64,000 bases of DNA from an uncultured Eubacterium sp. (lineage in GTDB: Bacteria; Bacillota; Clostridia; Lachnospirales; Lachnospiraceae), in assembly GCA_934320655.1 (NCBI GenBank), contig CAKRFN010000008.1, positions 55,042 to 119,041 on the forward strand, in the 5' to 3' direction. Shown here piece after piece: positions 36,973 through 46,095 of this stretch. Within the stretch, counting starts at the first letter, position 1. The number at the start of each line of letters is the position of its first letter. The position numbers and the translations under genes are program-made. The notes under the pieces are model-generated. The model was given only the letters and a program-made list of their open reading frames with translations. It did not search any database and was not told where the DNA came from.

Positions 36973-37326
36973 GCTACTTTCGTGAATGGCTGCGGGTGCA
37001 GTAGTTCCCGTCAGATGCGACGTTTGTCCGGCGAAGTGCGAGCTTGCAAACAAAACCAGCAGTACTTGGCAAAACAAAGCGAGACACCGCCGGGCAATCG
37101 GAGCAGGCTGACTGGGATACTACTGTGACCGCAGCCCCAATCACATAAAATTGCGGTCTCATATTATTCATAGTGCTCACATGCCCCAAACACCACAAAA
37201 ATAGTTTCGCAAATGCCTGCAAGTAATTATAAGTGTAGCAGATTTCCCACAAAAAAGCCAGCACTGACTCACGACAGCCCTGCGAGGTTTAAAAATGTCC
37301 GCGCGAGATCCAGCTTTCCATAGCCC
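36973..37326. other. Intergenic stretch with no credible gene, composite of repeats
   Basis: Contains short inverted pieces also seen just left of copy B: GCAGTATCCC near 36776 against GGGATACTACT near 37116, and AGCACTATGA near 36799 against TCATAGTGCTCA near 37167. A 96-codon frame on the minus strand has no ribosome site and reads like a shadow of the repeat. Probably an accumulation of non-coding elements at the chromosome/mobile-element boundary. Confidence 0.5.
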
Positions 37327-37327
37327 G

Positions 37328-37463
37328 TTGATGTCAAGTTATTGTCACGAACTTTTTTAATTTTTTTCAGTTTAAAAATCCGCAAACCCGCATAACTTCG
37401 TTGGGTTGATGTGAAATAGTTGCTAAGTCAGGCAAAAATTGATGGGAAGTTATTGCTAAGTTG
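37328..37463. repeat. Three imperfect direct repeats at the recombinase end of the element
   Basis: TTGATGTCAAGTTATTG (37328), TTGATGTGAAATAGTTGCTAAG (37406) and TTGATGGGAAGTTATTGCTAAG (37439) share TTGATGnnAA...TTG. They lie where base composition changes and just beyond the last recombinase, so they may be recombinase-binding or attachment sequences. No defined crossover site can be named. Confidence 0.5.
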
Positions 37464-37477
37464 TTTTTGCCTGACTT
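37425..37477. other. 14-bp perfect inverted repeat over the recombinase stop
   Basis: AAGTCAGGCAAAAA and TTTTTGCCTGACTT are exact complements separated by 25 bases; the right arm encodes the last residues of the recombinase at 37456. It may act as a terminator or mark the element end. Confidence 0.6.
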
Positions 37478-39027
37478 ACTCCACAATCCATACTGAAATT
37501 CCACTCAATCTCAATCCTTTTATCCTTATAAGCATAAACTTTTTTGATGAATGTATCAACTACTTCCTGTGTCAGTTCTTCGATGTGGGAAAACCGGATA
37601 ATCTGCTTCATATCTTCCTCTGCCTTCCGGTATTCGCTTTCCAATGCAGCAAGTTTCATAGCTGTCTCGTCCTTCTTTACAGATAAGGAAGATAACCGAT
37701 CCGTCAACTCGTCTGCTTTTCTCTGATATTCCTTTCCCTCAAACTCTCTAAGGGCATATCTCTCATATAATGTGTCCTTTTCCGCTTGTACCTGCTTTAT
37801 TTCCTGCCTGTATTCTTCCAGTTTCTTCTTTAATGACTGAATCCCGGCTTGCTGAAACAAAGATAGATTTTCTTTCTGTTTCATTGCATTGCCCCGGAGC
37901 ATCAATTCCTTATTCAGCATCATAAGCACCGTTTCCTCAAGCAGATCGGCATTCATATAGGTGCAGCATTCCGGTATCTGGAGCAGTGCGTGTTTCCTGC
38001 ACTCAAACCGCCTGTAAAGGTTCTTTCCATGAAGCGGCTTATAATTCAGAGAATATCCACATCCACCACAATATAACTTTCCTGTAAGCGGGTGTTTCTC
38101 CCTGTTCCGCTTTGTGGAATAGTCTGGTCTGAATGACGATACCTGCTCATATATTTCCTCTGAAATGAGAGCTTCATGATGATCCCGAATTACTTTCCAA
38201 TCTTCTTTTGGTACAGCAATACCGTTTTTACTTCCTACGGACTTTCTGACCGATTTTCCATATGCCATTTCTCCGAGATAAAAACGGTTATTCAATATTT
38301 TTCTGACGGCAGTTACACTCCATGAATGTACTTTACCGTCTGTATATTTCCTTTCCGGATTACGCATCTGAGTAATGGTAGGTACGTTTTCCTCATAAAG
38401 CTGTTTCGCTATCTGCGTACTGCTTTTTCCCTGCATGGCAAGTGAAAAGATATACCGCACGATTTCAGCCTCTTTCTCATTCACAACTATGGTATTTTTC
38501 ACTTCCCTGCTTTTTTCATATCCAAAAGGAGCCTGTCCGAAAACATATTCTCCCTTTGCACACTTATTTTCAAAAGAAGCTTTTACCTTTATGGACACAT
38601 CTTTGCTATACAAGTCATATAAAAGTGTCTGAAATGCTGTGTCAATCTCTATGGTGCTTCCGTGATGGTCCCGGCTGTCATAATGATCATTAATTGCAAT
38701 GAAACGGATACCCATAAACGGAAATATCTGGTTCAGATAGGTTCCCATTTCAATATAATCCCTCGAAAAACGGGACATATCCTTGACAATGATACACTGT
38801 ATCTTGTTTGCCTTTACCTCCTTTAACATTTTCTGCATACCCGGTCTATTCATATTTGTACCGGAGTAGCCATCATCACTAAATTCCATTGCCTCATATC
38901 TGCTTAATTCGGAATCGTGATGTATGTATTCATATATCTGCTTTCTCTGATTGCTGATGCTGTTGCTTTCGTCCTTTTCTCCTTCGTCCTCTAAGGATAA
39001 GCGTAAATATAATGCTAAACACTTCAT
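37456..39027 (-). CDS. Large serine recombinase 1
   Basis: 523 residues. N-terminal resolvase domain with nucleophile Ser in LYLRLSLEDEG, IVKDMSRFSRDYIEMG, GIRFIAINDHYDS; then the recombinase domain (FGQAPFGYEKS ... RKILNNRFYLGEMAYGK), a zinc ribbon (LYCGGCGYSLNY ... ECRKH) and a C-terminal coiled coil (about 385-470). Such enzymes integrate and excise elements at att sites. It follows recombinase 2 after one base, the third gene of a tightly packed trio, and ends at the inverted repeat 37425-37477. Confidence 0.95.
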   Translation of the reverse strand: MKCLALYLRLSLEDEGEKDESNSISNQRKQIYEYIHHDSELSRYEAMEFSDDGYSGTNMNRPGMQKMLKEVKANKIQCIIVKDMSRFSRDYIEMGTYLNQIFPFMGIRFIAINDHYDSRDHHGSTIEIDTAFQTLLYDLYSKDVSIKVKASFENKCAKGEYVFGQAPFGYEKSREVKNTIVVNEKEAEIVRYIFSLAMQGKSSTQIAKQLYEENVPTITQMRNPERKYTDGKVHSWSVTAVRKILNNRFYLGEMAYGKSVRKSVGSKNGIAVPKEDWKVIRDHHEALISEEIYEQVSSFRPDYSTKRNREKHPLTGKLYCGGCGYSLNYKPLHGKNLYRRFECRKHALLQIPECCTYMNADLLEETVLMMLNKELMLRGNAMKQKENLSLFQQAGIQSLKKKLEEYRQEIKQVQAEKDTLYERYALREFEGKEYQRKADELTDRLSSLSVKKDETAMKLAALESEYRKAEEDMKQIIRFSHIEELTQEVVDTFIKKVYAYKDKRIEIEWNFSMDCGVSQAKTT

Positions 39028-39028
39028 T

Positions 39029-40732
39029 TTACTTCACCCCTTCCATACAGTCAGCCGTAAATGTGAATATAACCTCTATCCGCTTTCCCGGATAAACATA
39101 TATCTTAGAAATAAAAGCCTCTATCATATCCTTTGTGAGTTCTTTTCCGTTTTTCAGCTTTAGCAGAGCTTTGATGGCTGCAAGATATTTTCCTGACAGT
39201 TTTTCCAATACTTTGATATCCTTTTGCTGTCTATCCTGCTGTTTATCCAAATCTGCCAGTCTGTCTGCCTGTTTCATCTTAAAATCTACATATTCCTTTT
39301 GCGGAATTTTACCGGAACGGTAATCCATATAAATACGGCTTTCTTCCTCACGGGTTCGTCTGATTTTTCCCTCGGTTTCCCGCAAAGCTGCCTCTGCCTT
39401 CTTCATGCTTTCCGCAATTCTTTCCCTGCCATATTCCATATAGCTCTTTGGCTTACTTAAGAATACCTCAAACTCCATACGGATAAGAGGTAAAAGAATA
39501 TCCACCAGCTCATTCTTCGATATTCGGTTGGATTCCGGACATACCGTAACCTTTGTCTGTCCTCCATTCAGACAGAAATATCCGTCAAGCCTTGCTTTTT
39601 CTCCATCCGCATACTGTTTTACATAGCTGTTTCTTGTCATTTTTCTGCCACATACTCCACAATAAAGCACATTGTCAAAGATATTTTCTTCAATCGGATA
39701 ACCCTTTGTAGGGTGCTTGTGGGATGCTGTCCTTTTTAATATTTTCTCACGGACCTCAACCGCCTTTTGATATAATTCCTTATCAACCAGTGGCTCATGT
39801 GCATCCTTTGTAACCATCCAATCGTCCTCCCGCTTGTGAATACGGTTTTTTTCGTTCCTTGCAGTAATGCTGGTTTTTCCCTGTACTAAAGTTCCGGCAT
39901 AGGTTTCACTTTTCAAAATTCTCTCTACAGCACTCTTATCCCATCCCTTATAGTCAGTATCATCGGCTGCGTGATACACTTCTTTTGTTTTCTTATACAG
40001 ATACGGAGGATTAATACGCCTGCGATTCAATTCATCCGCAACAGCAGTATAATTTTCCGTTTCAACAAATTTCTCGAAAATAAACTTTACAATGGTTTCT
40101 GTATTCTCGTCAGGTATCAGTACCCGGCGTTTTCCCCTCCAGTCTGCCATATATCCATAAGGCGGCGGACCTCCGACATAAGAGCCTTCCTCTCTCCTCT
40201 GCTTTAAATGCTGCTTAGCCTTTTTTGAAAAGTCCTTTGCATACATATCATTTACAAGATTCTTGATTTCAGTTGCCATCTGTTTATTCTCGTTGCCTTC
40301 TTTTCCGGTATCAAATCCATCTGCAACTGCAATAAACCGTACTTCCAAAAAAGGAAATATCTTTTCTATATAATTGCCTGCCTCCAGATAATTCCTGCCG
40401 AATCGTGATAAATCCTTTACAATGACACAGTTTATCTCCCCCAGCCTTATATCCTGTAATAATCTCAGGAAACCAGCTCTTTCAAAATTGCTGCCCGTTT
40501 TTCCCAAATCGGTATAGCATTGGGCAACATCAATCACTTCTCCGGTTTCCTTCCTATTAAATTCCTCCACAAACTTCTTCGCTATCTCAATCTGGACTTC
40601 AACTGATTCATTCTTTTTTACATCCTGATCTGAGGAAAGTCTTGCATAGATACCGGCTTTATACCGCTTTTCTTCCTGATGGAGAATCTCCGTCGGTCTG
40701 CTTCCCGCCTTTCTTTTAGACACTCTTCCCAT
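39029..40732 (-). CDS. Large serine recombinase 2
   Basis: 567 residues, AAAGGAG before the start. Basic N-terminal extension (KRKAGSRPTEILHQEEKRYK), then the catalytic domain with GIYARLSSDQD, CVIVKDLSRFGRNYLEAG; recombinase domain (PPYGYMADW ... RILKSETYAGTLVQGK), zinc ribbon (VLYCGVCGRKMTRN) and long coiled coil. Clearly paralogous to its two neighbours but not a recent copy. Three different large serine recombinases in tandem are typical of some Lachnospiraceae integrative elements. Confidence 0.95.
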   Translation of the reverse strand: MGRVSKRKAGSRPTEILHQEEKRYKAGIYARLSSDQDVKKNESVEVQIEIAKKFVEEFNRKETGEVIDVAQCYTDLGKTGSNFERAGFLRLLQDIRLGEINCVIVKDLSRFGRNYLEAGNYIEKIFPFLEVRFIAVADGFDTGKEGNENKQMATEIKNLVNDMYAKDFSKKAKQHLKQRREEGSYVGGPPPYGYMADWRGKRRVLIPDENTETIVKFIFEKFVETENYTAVADELNRRRINPPYLYKKTKEVYHAADDTDYKGWDKSAVERILKSETYAGTLVQGKTSITARNEKNRIHKREDDWMVTKDAHEPLVDKELYQKAVEVREKILKRTASHKHPTKGYPIEENIFDNVLYCGVCGRKMTRNSYVKQYADGEKARLDGYFCLNGGQTKVTVCPESNRISKNELVDILLPLIRMEFEVFLSKPKSYMEYGRERIAESMKKAEAALRETEGKIRRTREEESRIYMDYRSGKIPQKEYVDFKMKQADRLADLDKQQDRQQKDIKVLEKLSGKYLAAIKALLKLKNGKELTKDMIEAFISKIYVYPGKRIEVIFTFTADCMEGVK

Positions 40733-40734
40733 TC

Positions 40735-42417
40735 CTATGCACTCCTTTCTTCCGGACGATTTTTTAACTTTTCGCCCATCATTCTCTTGTTTATTTCCCG
40801 CATAATGCGGTATTGGTCGGTATAATAAAACTCAATTTCAATCCTGTGGTTTTCAAAGACAGAGATTTGCTTTACCATGCTGCAAAGCGTATAGCGGTCA
40901 ATTTCCTTCAATTCGGAGCAATCCTGCATCGTCTTTAACCGTCCAGCCGAAAGGACACCATTTTTAAACAGCTCTTTTATCATAACCTCCTGCTTTTTCT
41001 GTGCATCCTCAAATTCCGCAGCTTTCCGCTTAAACTCGCCATGCAGCCTTTCAAACTCTTCCTTTGTGATAATCCCCTCTTTTAAGTCCTCATACAAGCC
41101 GGAGCAGAGAGAATAGTATTTATCCTGTTCTTCCTTCAGCCTTGCAATCTCTGTATCATAATGGACAATCGACTCAAAGTTGGTTTCCATTTCCATCGCT
41201 TTTTCAAACATCTGCTTTTCCGCCAGAAAACAGTTTGCAAATTTTTTTACCATTTCCATTACAAGCTGCTTTAGTGCTTCTTCCTGTATGCTGTGTCTGG
41301 TGCAGCCCTCTCCACGGTTTTTTGTGGAACAGATATAATAAACTTTCTGTGTATTTTTATAGCGGTTGACACGCCTTATCATCTGCTCCCCGCAGTCTCC
41401 ACAGAACAAAATACCCGTAAACAGGCTGTTTTTCTCTGACACCGGACTGACTCTGCCATCTGACTTTAATAAATTCTGAACAATCTGAAAGTTATCCTCT
41501 GATATGATCGGCTCATGGGTATTTTCCACTTTAATCCAATCCTTTTCAGGTTTCTCAACACTCTTTTTCAGTTTATAGTTTATTTTCTCTGTTTTCCCCT
41601 GCACCATATGACCAAGATACATCTCATTTGTCAGTATCCTTTTTACCGTGGCACTGCTCCACATGGATTTTACTGCACCGGAAAATCCGCCCTTATAATT
41701 TGTACCGATAGATTTCTTATACTCTTTGGGCGAGAGGATGCCTAATTCATTCAATCTATCCGCAATGGCAGAGATTGCAGCCCCCTCCATCTTCCATGAA
41801 AAAATCTTCCGTACAATTTCTGCCGCATATTCATCTATTATTAGCTGGTTTTTATTATTTTCCGCTTTTCTGTATCCGTAAAGTGCAAACGGAGCAATAC
41901 ACTCCCCATTCTTTCTCTTTACCTCGAACTGGCTCTTTACTTTCGTGGAAATATCTCTGCAATAGGAATCGTTGATGAAGTTCTTGACTGGAAGAACAAT
42001 TCCGCTTTCCCCCGCATCCGCCTTAAAGCTGTCATAATGGTCTGTAAGCGCAATAAAACGCACCGAAAGAGCTGGGAAGATTTTCTGAATATACCTCCCT
42101 GATTCAATATAATCACGCCCAAAACGGGAAAGGTCTTTTACAATGACACAATTTACCCTTCCTGCTTCAATGTCGCTTATCATTCTTTTAAATTCTGGTC
42201 TGTCGAAATTACTGCCCGAAAATCCATCATCAACATAAATATCATACAATTCAATATCCTGCTGTTCATGGATAAAGGCTCTGATCAGCTCTCTCTGATT
42301 TCCGATACTGTTACTCTCGGATTTCAGATTACCTTCTTTGTCCGTCACATCGCCAACATCGCTGTCATCCCTGGAAAGACGGAGGTACATGGCTGCTAGA
42401 AAATGCTTAGTATTCAT
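40735..42417 (-). CDS. Large serine recombinase 3
   Basis: 560 residues from MNTKHFLAAMYLRLSRDDSD (CAGGAG upstream). Ser nucleophile in YLRLSRDD, CVIVKDLSRFGRDYIESG, VRFIALTDHYDSFKADAGE; recombinase domain (APFALYGYRKAENNKN), zinc ribbon (LFCGDCGEQMIRR) and coiled coil. First gene of the recombinase trio; recombinase 2 starts two bases after its stop. Confidence 0.95.
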   Translation of the reverse strand: MNTKHFLAAMYLRLSRDDSDVGDVTDKEGNLKSESNSIGNQRELIRAFIHEQQDIELYDIYVDDGFSGSNFDRPEFKRMISDIEAGRVNCVIVKDLSRFGRDYIESGRYIQKIFPALSVRFIALTDHYDSFKADAGESGIVLPVKNFINDSYCRDISTKVKSQFEVKRKNGECIAPFALYGYRKAENNKNQLIIDEYAAEIVRKIFSWKMEGAAISAIADRLNELGILSPKEYKKSIGTNYKGGFSGAVKSMWSSATVKRILTNEMYLGHMVQGKTEKINYKLKKSVEKPEKDWIKVENTHEPIISEDNFQIVQNLLKSDGRVSPVSEKNSLFTGILFCGDCGEQMIRRVNRYKNTQKVYYICSTKNRGEGCTRHSIQEEALKQLVMEMVKKFANCFLAEKQMFEKAMEMETNFESIVHYDTEIARLKEEQDKYYSLCSGLYEDLKEGIITKEEFERLHGEFKRKAAEFEDAQKKQEVMIKELFKNGVLSAGRLKTMQDCSELKEIDRYTLCSMVKQISVFENHRIEIEFYYTDQYRIMREINKRMMGEKLKNRPEERSA

Positions 42418-42536
42418 TATTATCACTCCTGACTTTTAGGTTTTCAAGCAAATAAGCAACCCAAAATCAAGAGTTTCATGATTTAATCCTGCTTTTAGGT
42501 TAACATAACTTTCTGATTCTTTCAAGGCTTTTTTGG

Positions 42537-42809
42537 TTAAATATGAATTTCTGCCAAATGCCTCAGATATTCCTCCATCTTGTCGTCTATGTTCGGTCCT
42601 TCCTTCTGAAATTTGACCTTCACCACATAATCACCCATGCGGTGAACATAGATGTTATTTGTCTGCTTTGCAAAAGCTTCCAGCTTTTCCTCAACCGGCA
42701 GCTTTGTATCAATATTTATATCTCTTATATCCGTCAGCGTGTTTATATCCACAGTCCGAACATCCACAGCAGCCATTGCATCCAGTTCTTCATCGGTTAT
42801 ATCTAACAT
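42537..42809 (-). CDS. DUF6870-like small protein
   Basis: 90 residues, reading DITDEELDAMAAVDVRTVD, then KLPVEEKLEAFAKQTNN and GDYVVKVKFQ. The pattern of short acidic helices followed by VVKVxF is that of DUF6870, small proteins found next to recombinases in Clostridia elements. Function unknown. It lies between mazF and the recombinase operon on the same strand. Confidence 0.7.
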   Translation of the reverse strand: MLDITDEELDAMAAVDVRTVDINTLTDIRDINIDTKLPVEEKLEAFAKQTNNIYVHRMGDYVVKVKFQKEGPNIDDKMEEYLRHLAEIHI

Positions 42810-42929
42810 CTGCTGTCCCCTTTCTATCTGCCTTTCTAATCTTATTCATTCAGCAGATTGTCCTATGACATACAATTCCTGTATGTAAAAGCCGGACTTC
42901 TGTCCGGCTCTGATATGCCTAATCTCTTA

Positions 42930-43295
42930 TCAGTTATACCTGTCAAATACCCCTACTTGTACCTGCACAGCCTCAGTTATCCTGTCAAGGGTTTCCATAT
43001 CCACCTTGCCCATGTTCTCAATGATTCTGCCATAATCAAGAGCTGTCACCTGTTCACAGAGGGCGATACTATGCTGTTCCAACCCGACACTCTTATAAGC
43101 TGACACAAATACATGAGTAGGAAGGTTTCTCTTTTTGTTGATTTTGGTGGAGAGAGGAACTACCGTAATCACGGTACTATGCTTGTTTGCCATGTTATTG
43201 CTGACCACTACCACAGGACGCATACCGCCCTGCATACTGCCCTCATACTGACCGCCCATATCAACAAATAATATGTCTCCACGTCTGATCTTCAT
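42930..43295 (-). CDS. PemK/MazF-family toxin
   Basis: 121 residues from MKIRRGDILFVDMGGQ. SH3-like barrel features: GDILFVDMG, GMRPVVVVSNNMANKHS, VITVVPLSTKINKKRNLPTHV, ALCEQVTALDYGRI. MazF enzymes cut mRNA at short sequence motifs. The start codon overlaps the stop of the 143-residue gene upstream (TAATG), which fits toxin-antitoxin coupling, but the upstream protein is not a known antitoxin type. Confidence 0.9.
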   Translation of the reverse strand: MKIRRGDILFVDMGGQYEGSMQGGMRPVVVVSNNMANKHSTVITVVPLSTKINKKRNLPTHVFVSAYKSVGLEQHSIALCEQVTALDYGRIIENMGKVDMETLDRITEAVQVQVGVFDRYN

Positions 43296-43726
43296 TAGCA
43301 GCCGCTGCCTCCGTCCCATATCGGAATAATATTGTCAGGTGCAGGCTTTTCTTCCTTATATTCATAATAATCCATTGTGGATAATTTCAGGAAACCGACG
43401 CCGATCTTAGCTGCATCCCTCATAAACTCCTCCATATCAGAAACATCTTCTGTTATATCTGTCAGCTTGTCCACCACAACCATGTCATACTGTCCGGTCA
43501 GCAAAAAGGAAATCAACAGATTAACTGCATCACGGTCAATATCTCTGTCAGGTCCTTTGTTGATTACCACATCATGCCCTAAGACAATTCCATGCGAAAG
43601 ACACTTCTCTCTGGTCTTGGCAACCTTTTTACAGATGTTACGCTCCGACTTATTTGAGTTCATAAAGAAAATTGCCGCAGGCATCTGTACCCCGGCATTT
43701 TCTAATATAATTCCTATATTGCACAT
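43295..43726 (-). CDS. Resolvase-like small protein coupled to MazF
   Basis: 143 residues. The pattern RDAVNLLISFLLTGQYDMVVV followed by DKLTDITEDVSDMEEFMRDA and GVGFLKLS follows the resolvase catalytic-domain fold (cf. YDxVVVxxLxRxxR), but the catalytic Ser and the Arg pair are missing (TDITED in place of SRxxR). No DNA-binding domain. Overlaps the toxin start, so it may be a folded decoy or antitoxin. Palindromic operators lie upstream at 43778-43831. Confidence 0.65.
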   Translation of the reverse strand: MCNIGIILENAGVQMPAAIFFMNSNKSERNICKKVAKTREKCLSHGIVLGHDVVINKGPDRDIDRDAVNLLISFLLTGQYDMVVVDKLTDITEDVSDMEEFMRDAAKIGVGFLKLSTMDYYEYKEEKPAPDNIIPIWDGGSGC

Positions 43727-43777
43727 ATTCTCTGTACCTGCTCTTTCTTAGATTATTACAGAAAGATATGCCGGCTG

Positions 43778-43831
43778 TTATCTCCTGAGATAAGAAAACG
43801 AATATCCCCGCCTTCTTATCTCAAAAGATAA
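43778..43831 (-). promoter_or_regulatory. Two palindromic operator-like sites
   Basis: TTATCTCCTGAGATAA (43778-43793) and TTATCTCAAAAGATAA (43816-43831), both near-perfect palindromes with centres 38 bp apart, about 50-105 bases upstream of the resolvase-like/mazF operon. They are likely repressor sites for autoregulation. Confidence 0.6.
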
Positions 43832-44556
43832 CTTCTAAAATAATCTATCCTTTCAAGCGGCACAAAATCTCTTTATTTTCAGAGAACAGCGGTACAAGAC
43901 CGCTATTCCCAAAAATCTGTCTCTCGTCAGAATCCCCCAGCCGGGTAACATACACAGGGACGGCAATCCCACACTATGTCTCCGTCATGCCCATCCAGAC
44001 GAAATCCACAGGGAGCCACTCCCGGAAAATGCTTTTCGCTGAAATTCCGGTACTGTTCTATCTCATTATCTCCGGATGCCAATCCGGTAGGCACAATCCT
44101 CTGCTCCATACCTTCACGGGCAACAATGTTTCCATTGCAGGTACATCTTCGCACGAAACGGGATTCTGCCACCCTTTAATCCCTACTCAAAAGCAGACGG
44201 ATAAAAAGGCGAAAATAAAATCAGGTGTATGCGTGTCCTATTAAATTATTAAGGCTTTTTCAAGCCTGCAATTATCATAACTGAAAGGGAGTTGTTTGCA
44301 GAGTGCCAGAATGCACTATTTATAGCTGATATATGCCACCTTAATTATTAAATAGAAACACGCAAAAAAAGACCAGACTCCAGATATAAACTGAGGTGTG
44401 ATCTATTCCCATAAGAGCCAAAAAACACATTATTATCATAATGATATATATTTAGTCTCATATGTACATTAAACTTCTTTTTGCGGTTCTTCTGTCAATC
44501 GTAACCGCCTCGCTCTCTCGAAAGTCCAAGCGATTCATCAGAATTAAAGCTCCTAC
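43832..44556. other. Long gap with no secure gene
   Basis: A minus-strand frame at 43927-44172 (81 codons, Cys-rich end WDCRPCVCYPAGGF) has protein-like composition but only a GTG start directly abutting its purine tract; I cannot decide whether it is real. The rest is AT-rich with no frames, apart from the diverged repeat at 44481. Confidence 0.4.
44481..44531 (-). repeat. Diverged ~50-bp repeat, copy X
   Basis: Matches 57192-57245 in the same orientation: 32 of the first 40 positions are identical, most differences are transitions, and AGTCCAAGC is shared at the end. It lies 25 bases beyond the last gene of peptide module 1, while its partner lies in the leader of module 2. Confidence 0.65.
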
Positions 44557-44895
44557 TTATCCAAAAAACTTAAAAACTTTTTCCATTCCATGTAGCCCTT
44601 CAAATCTCCGTAACTGTACTCTGACTGTATAATTTCGTTCACTATAATATGTACTGATTGCCGGATCAACAATATTAGTCGTCTTTATAGTAACCCTTAT
44701 ATGACTTCCGTCATCCAGCCGAGCCTCGTAAGTGCCATCAGCACCATTATAAAGTTCTATTTCCTCAATATTGTTCAAAACAATAACTCTGTTATTTTCT
44801 ATTTCATGTGCCGAAACAGAAAAAACATTAGTTATTAACAACATACATATTGCCAATAAAGTCATGATCATTTTAGATGTTCTACTTTTACTCAT
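44557..44895 (-). CDS. Small secreted protein at the end of peptide module 1
   Basis: 112 residues with AAAGAGG before the start. Signal peptide MSKSRTSKMIMTLLAICMLL then ITNVFSVSA, cleavage after SVSA. The 80-residue mature part (EIELYNGADGTYEARLDDGS, TVRVQLRRFEGLHGME) looks like a small beta domain; not recognised. It is 130 bases after the TIGR04066-like gene and may be co-transcribed. It could be an immunity or accessory protein, by position only. Confidence 0.65.
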   Translation of the reverse strand: MSKSRTSKMIMTLLAICMLLITNVFSVSAHEIENNRVIVLNNIEEIELYNGADGTYEARLDDGSHIRVTIKTTNIVDPAISTYYSERNYTVRVQLRRFEGLHGMEKVFKFFG

Positions 44896-45026
44896 AATAT
44901 ACCTCTTTTCTTTCCGAATATCGTATTCTTTAACTAATTTCTTTTATAAGAAGAATAATCACCGTTTCTTTTTTATTAATTAGCACATTAGAATCATCTC
45001 CATTCTCTTTAAATGTTCTCTTGTTA

Positions 45027-46082
45027 TCATATCTGATTAATATTATAAGATGCCAATTTCTCTGTTATATGTTCAAATGCTTTTTCTGCCTCATTATCCG
45101 AAAGCATATTCCACAGGTTTTCCACATTATGCTCATAATCCTTATGCTCAACGCCAATATATTTTATTTCGATGTCATTTAATGAAGATGGTTCAATAAA
45201 AACATTTGATATGTGATAACTATCAATTTCAAAATTAAGCCTTCCATTACAAGCCTTACTTAATTCTTCCAACTGCGATTTAGTGTAATCAGGGCGATAA
45301 AACAAACTCATAATTACATAGTCTGGACGAATTGCATTCGCTACCATAAATGCTGTTAAACCAAAATCAAAATGATGTTTTCGATTTAACGGCATAATTC
45401 CGCCTGGTATTCCTATAATAATAATTTCAGGATTCTCATTGACCTCGACATCTTTTATATATTTTTTTAGCAAAACAATTTTTCCATCATCTTCTGCGTT
45501 TTCACTCATAAATTGAGGAAATGAATGGAACCCCATTAGTTCACAGTTTTTTTTGCTTCCTATTTGGCTAACCTTATAACCTGCTTTAATAAACCTTCTC
45601 CTAATTGCCATCTGCACGTCAAATTTTTCTGTATTTATTGATACACCGGCAACAAATATTACTGGGGTATCAACATTTTCTTCTTTTAAATGTTGAAATT
45701 CTGATAAATCCGCCTTATCCCTTAAAATTCTAAACTGAACATTATTTGCTGCACATAATTGTTTACATTTTTGTATTTCTCTATCTTCCAATTCTTTAGC
45801 AATTACTATATCCTTACCTTGTTTTGCTGCCTCCAAAATCTTAGGATAGATCACATCCTCAAAACTTATTGATACTTCTGTTTCCATAATAACTATACAG
45901 TCAACATCTCGAAGCATATTTGCATCATATTCTCTTACATCTACACCTTCTTTTTCATTAAAATTCAGATCAAAGCCTTTTAATGTAGCAATATATTTTA
46001 TATCATATATGCACATATCAAGATTCCTAATTACTGAAAGTGCTTCTCGATCACATGGATATAATATGGCTCTTCTTCTCAT
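45027..46082 (-). CDS. Peptide maturation system protein, TIGR04066-like (module 1)
   Basis: 351 residues from MRRRAILYPCDREAL, with GGGAGG upstream. Parallel alpha/beta protein with YPCDREALSV, VIFVAGVSINTEKFDVQMAIRR, GFHSFPQFM, EIIIIGIPGGIMPLNRKHHFDFG. The same blocks occur in its paralogue at 53209 (VVFVSGMGEKCNKFDVQMFL; IIIIGVPGGIMPVSEKHSEHFG). This matches my knowledge of TIGR04066, a family known only beside CLI_3235-type bacteriocin maturases. It starts 13 bases after the rSAM stop. The biochemical role is not known to me; the FVAG...KFDVQ segment suggests nucleotide handling. Confidence 0.85.
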   Translation of the reverse strand: MRRRAILYPCDREALSVIRNLDMCIYDIKYIATLKGFDLNFNEKEGVDVREYDANMLRDVDCIVIMETEVSISFEDVIYPKILEAAKQGKDIVIAKELEDREIQKCKQLCAANNVQFRILRDKADLSEFQHLKEENVDTPVIFVAGVSINTEKFDVQMAIRRRFIKAGYKVSQIGSKKNCELMGFHSFPQFMSENAEDDGKIVLLKKYIKDVEVNENPEIIIIGIPGGIMPLNRKHHFDFGLTAFMVANAIRPDYVIMSLFYRPDYTKSQLEELSKACNGRLNFEIDSYHISNVFIEPSSLNDIEIKYIGVEHKDYEHNVENLWNMLSDNEAEKAFEHITEKLASYNINQI

Positions 46083-46095
46083 CTTCTTCCTCCCT

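Noticed and set aside
36974..37264. 96-codon minus-strand frame in the boundary region
   Set aside because: No ribosome site; it overlaps repeat-like inverted pieces and reads like a spurious protein of a repeat element.
43927..44172. Possible 81-residue Cys-rich protein on the minus strand
   Set aside because: Composition is protein-like, but the only start is a GTG with no spacing to the purine tract, and no family is recognised; noted in the gap entry but not called.
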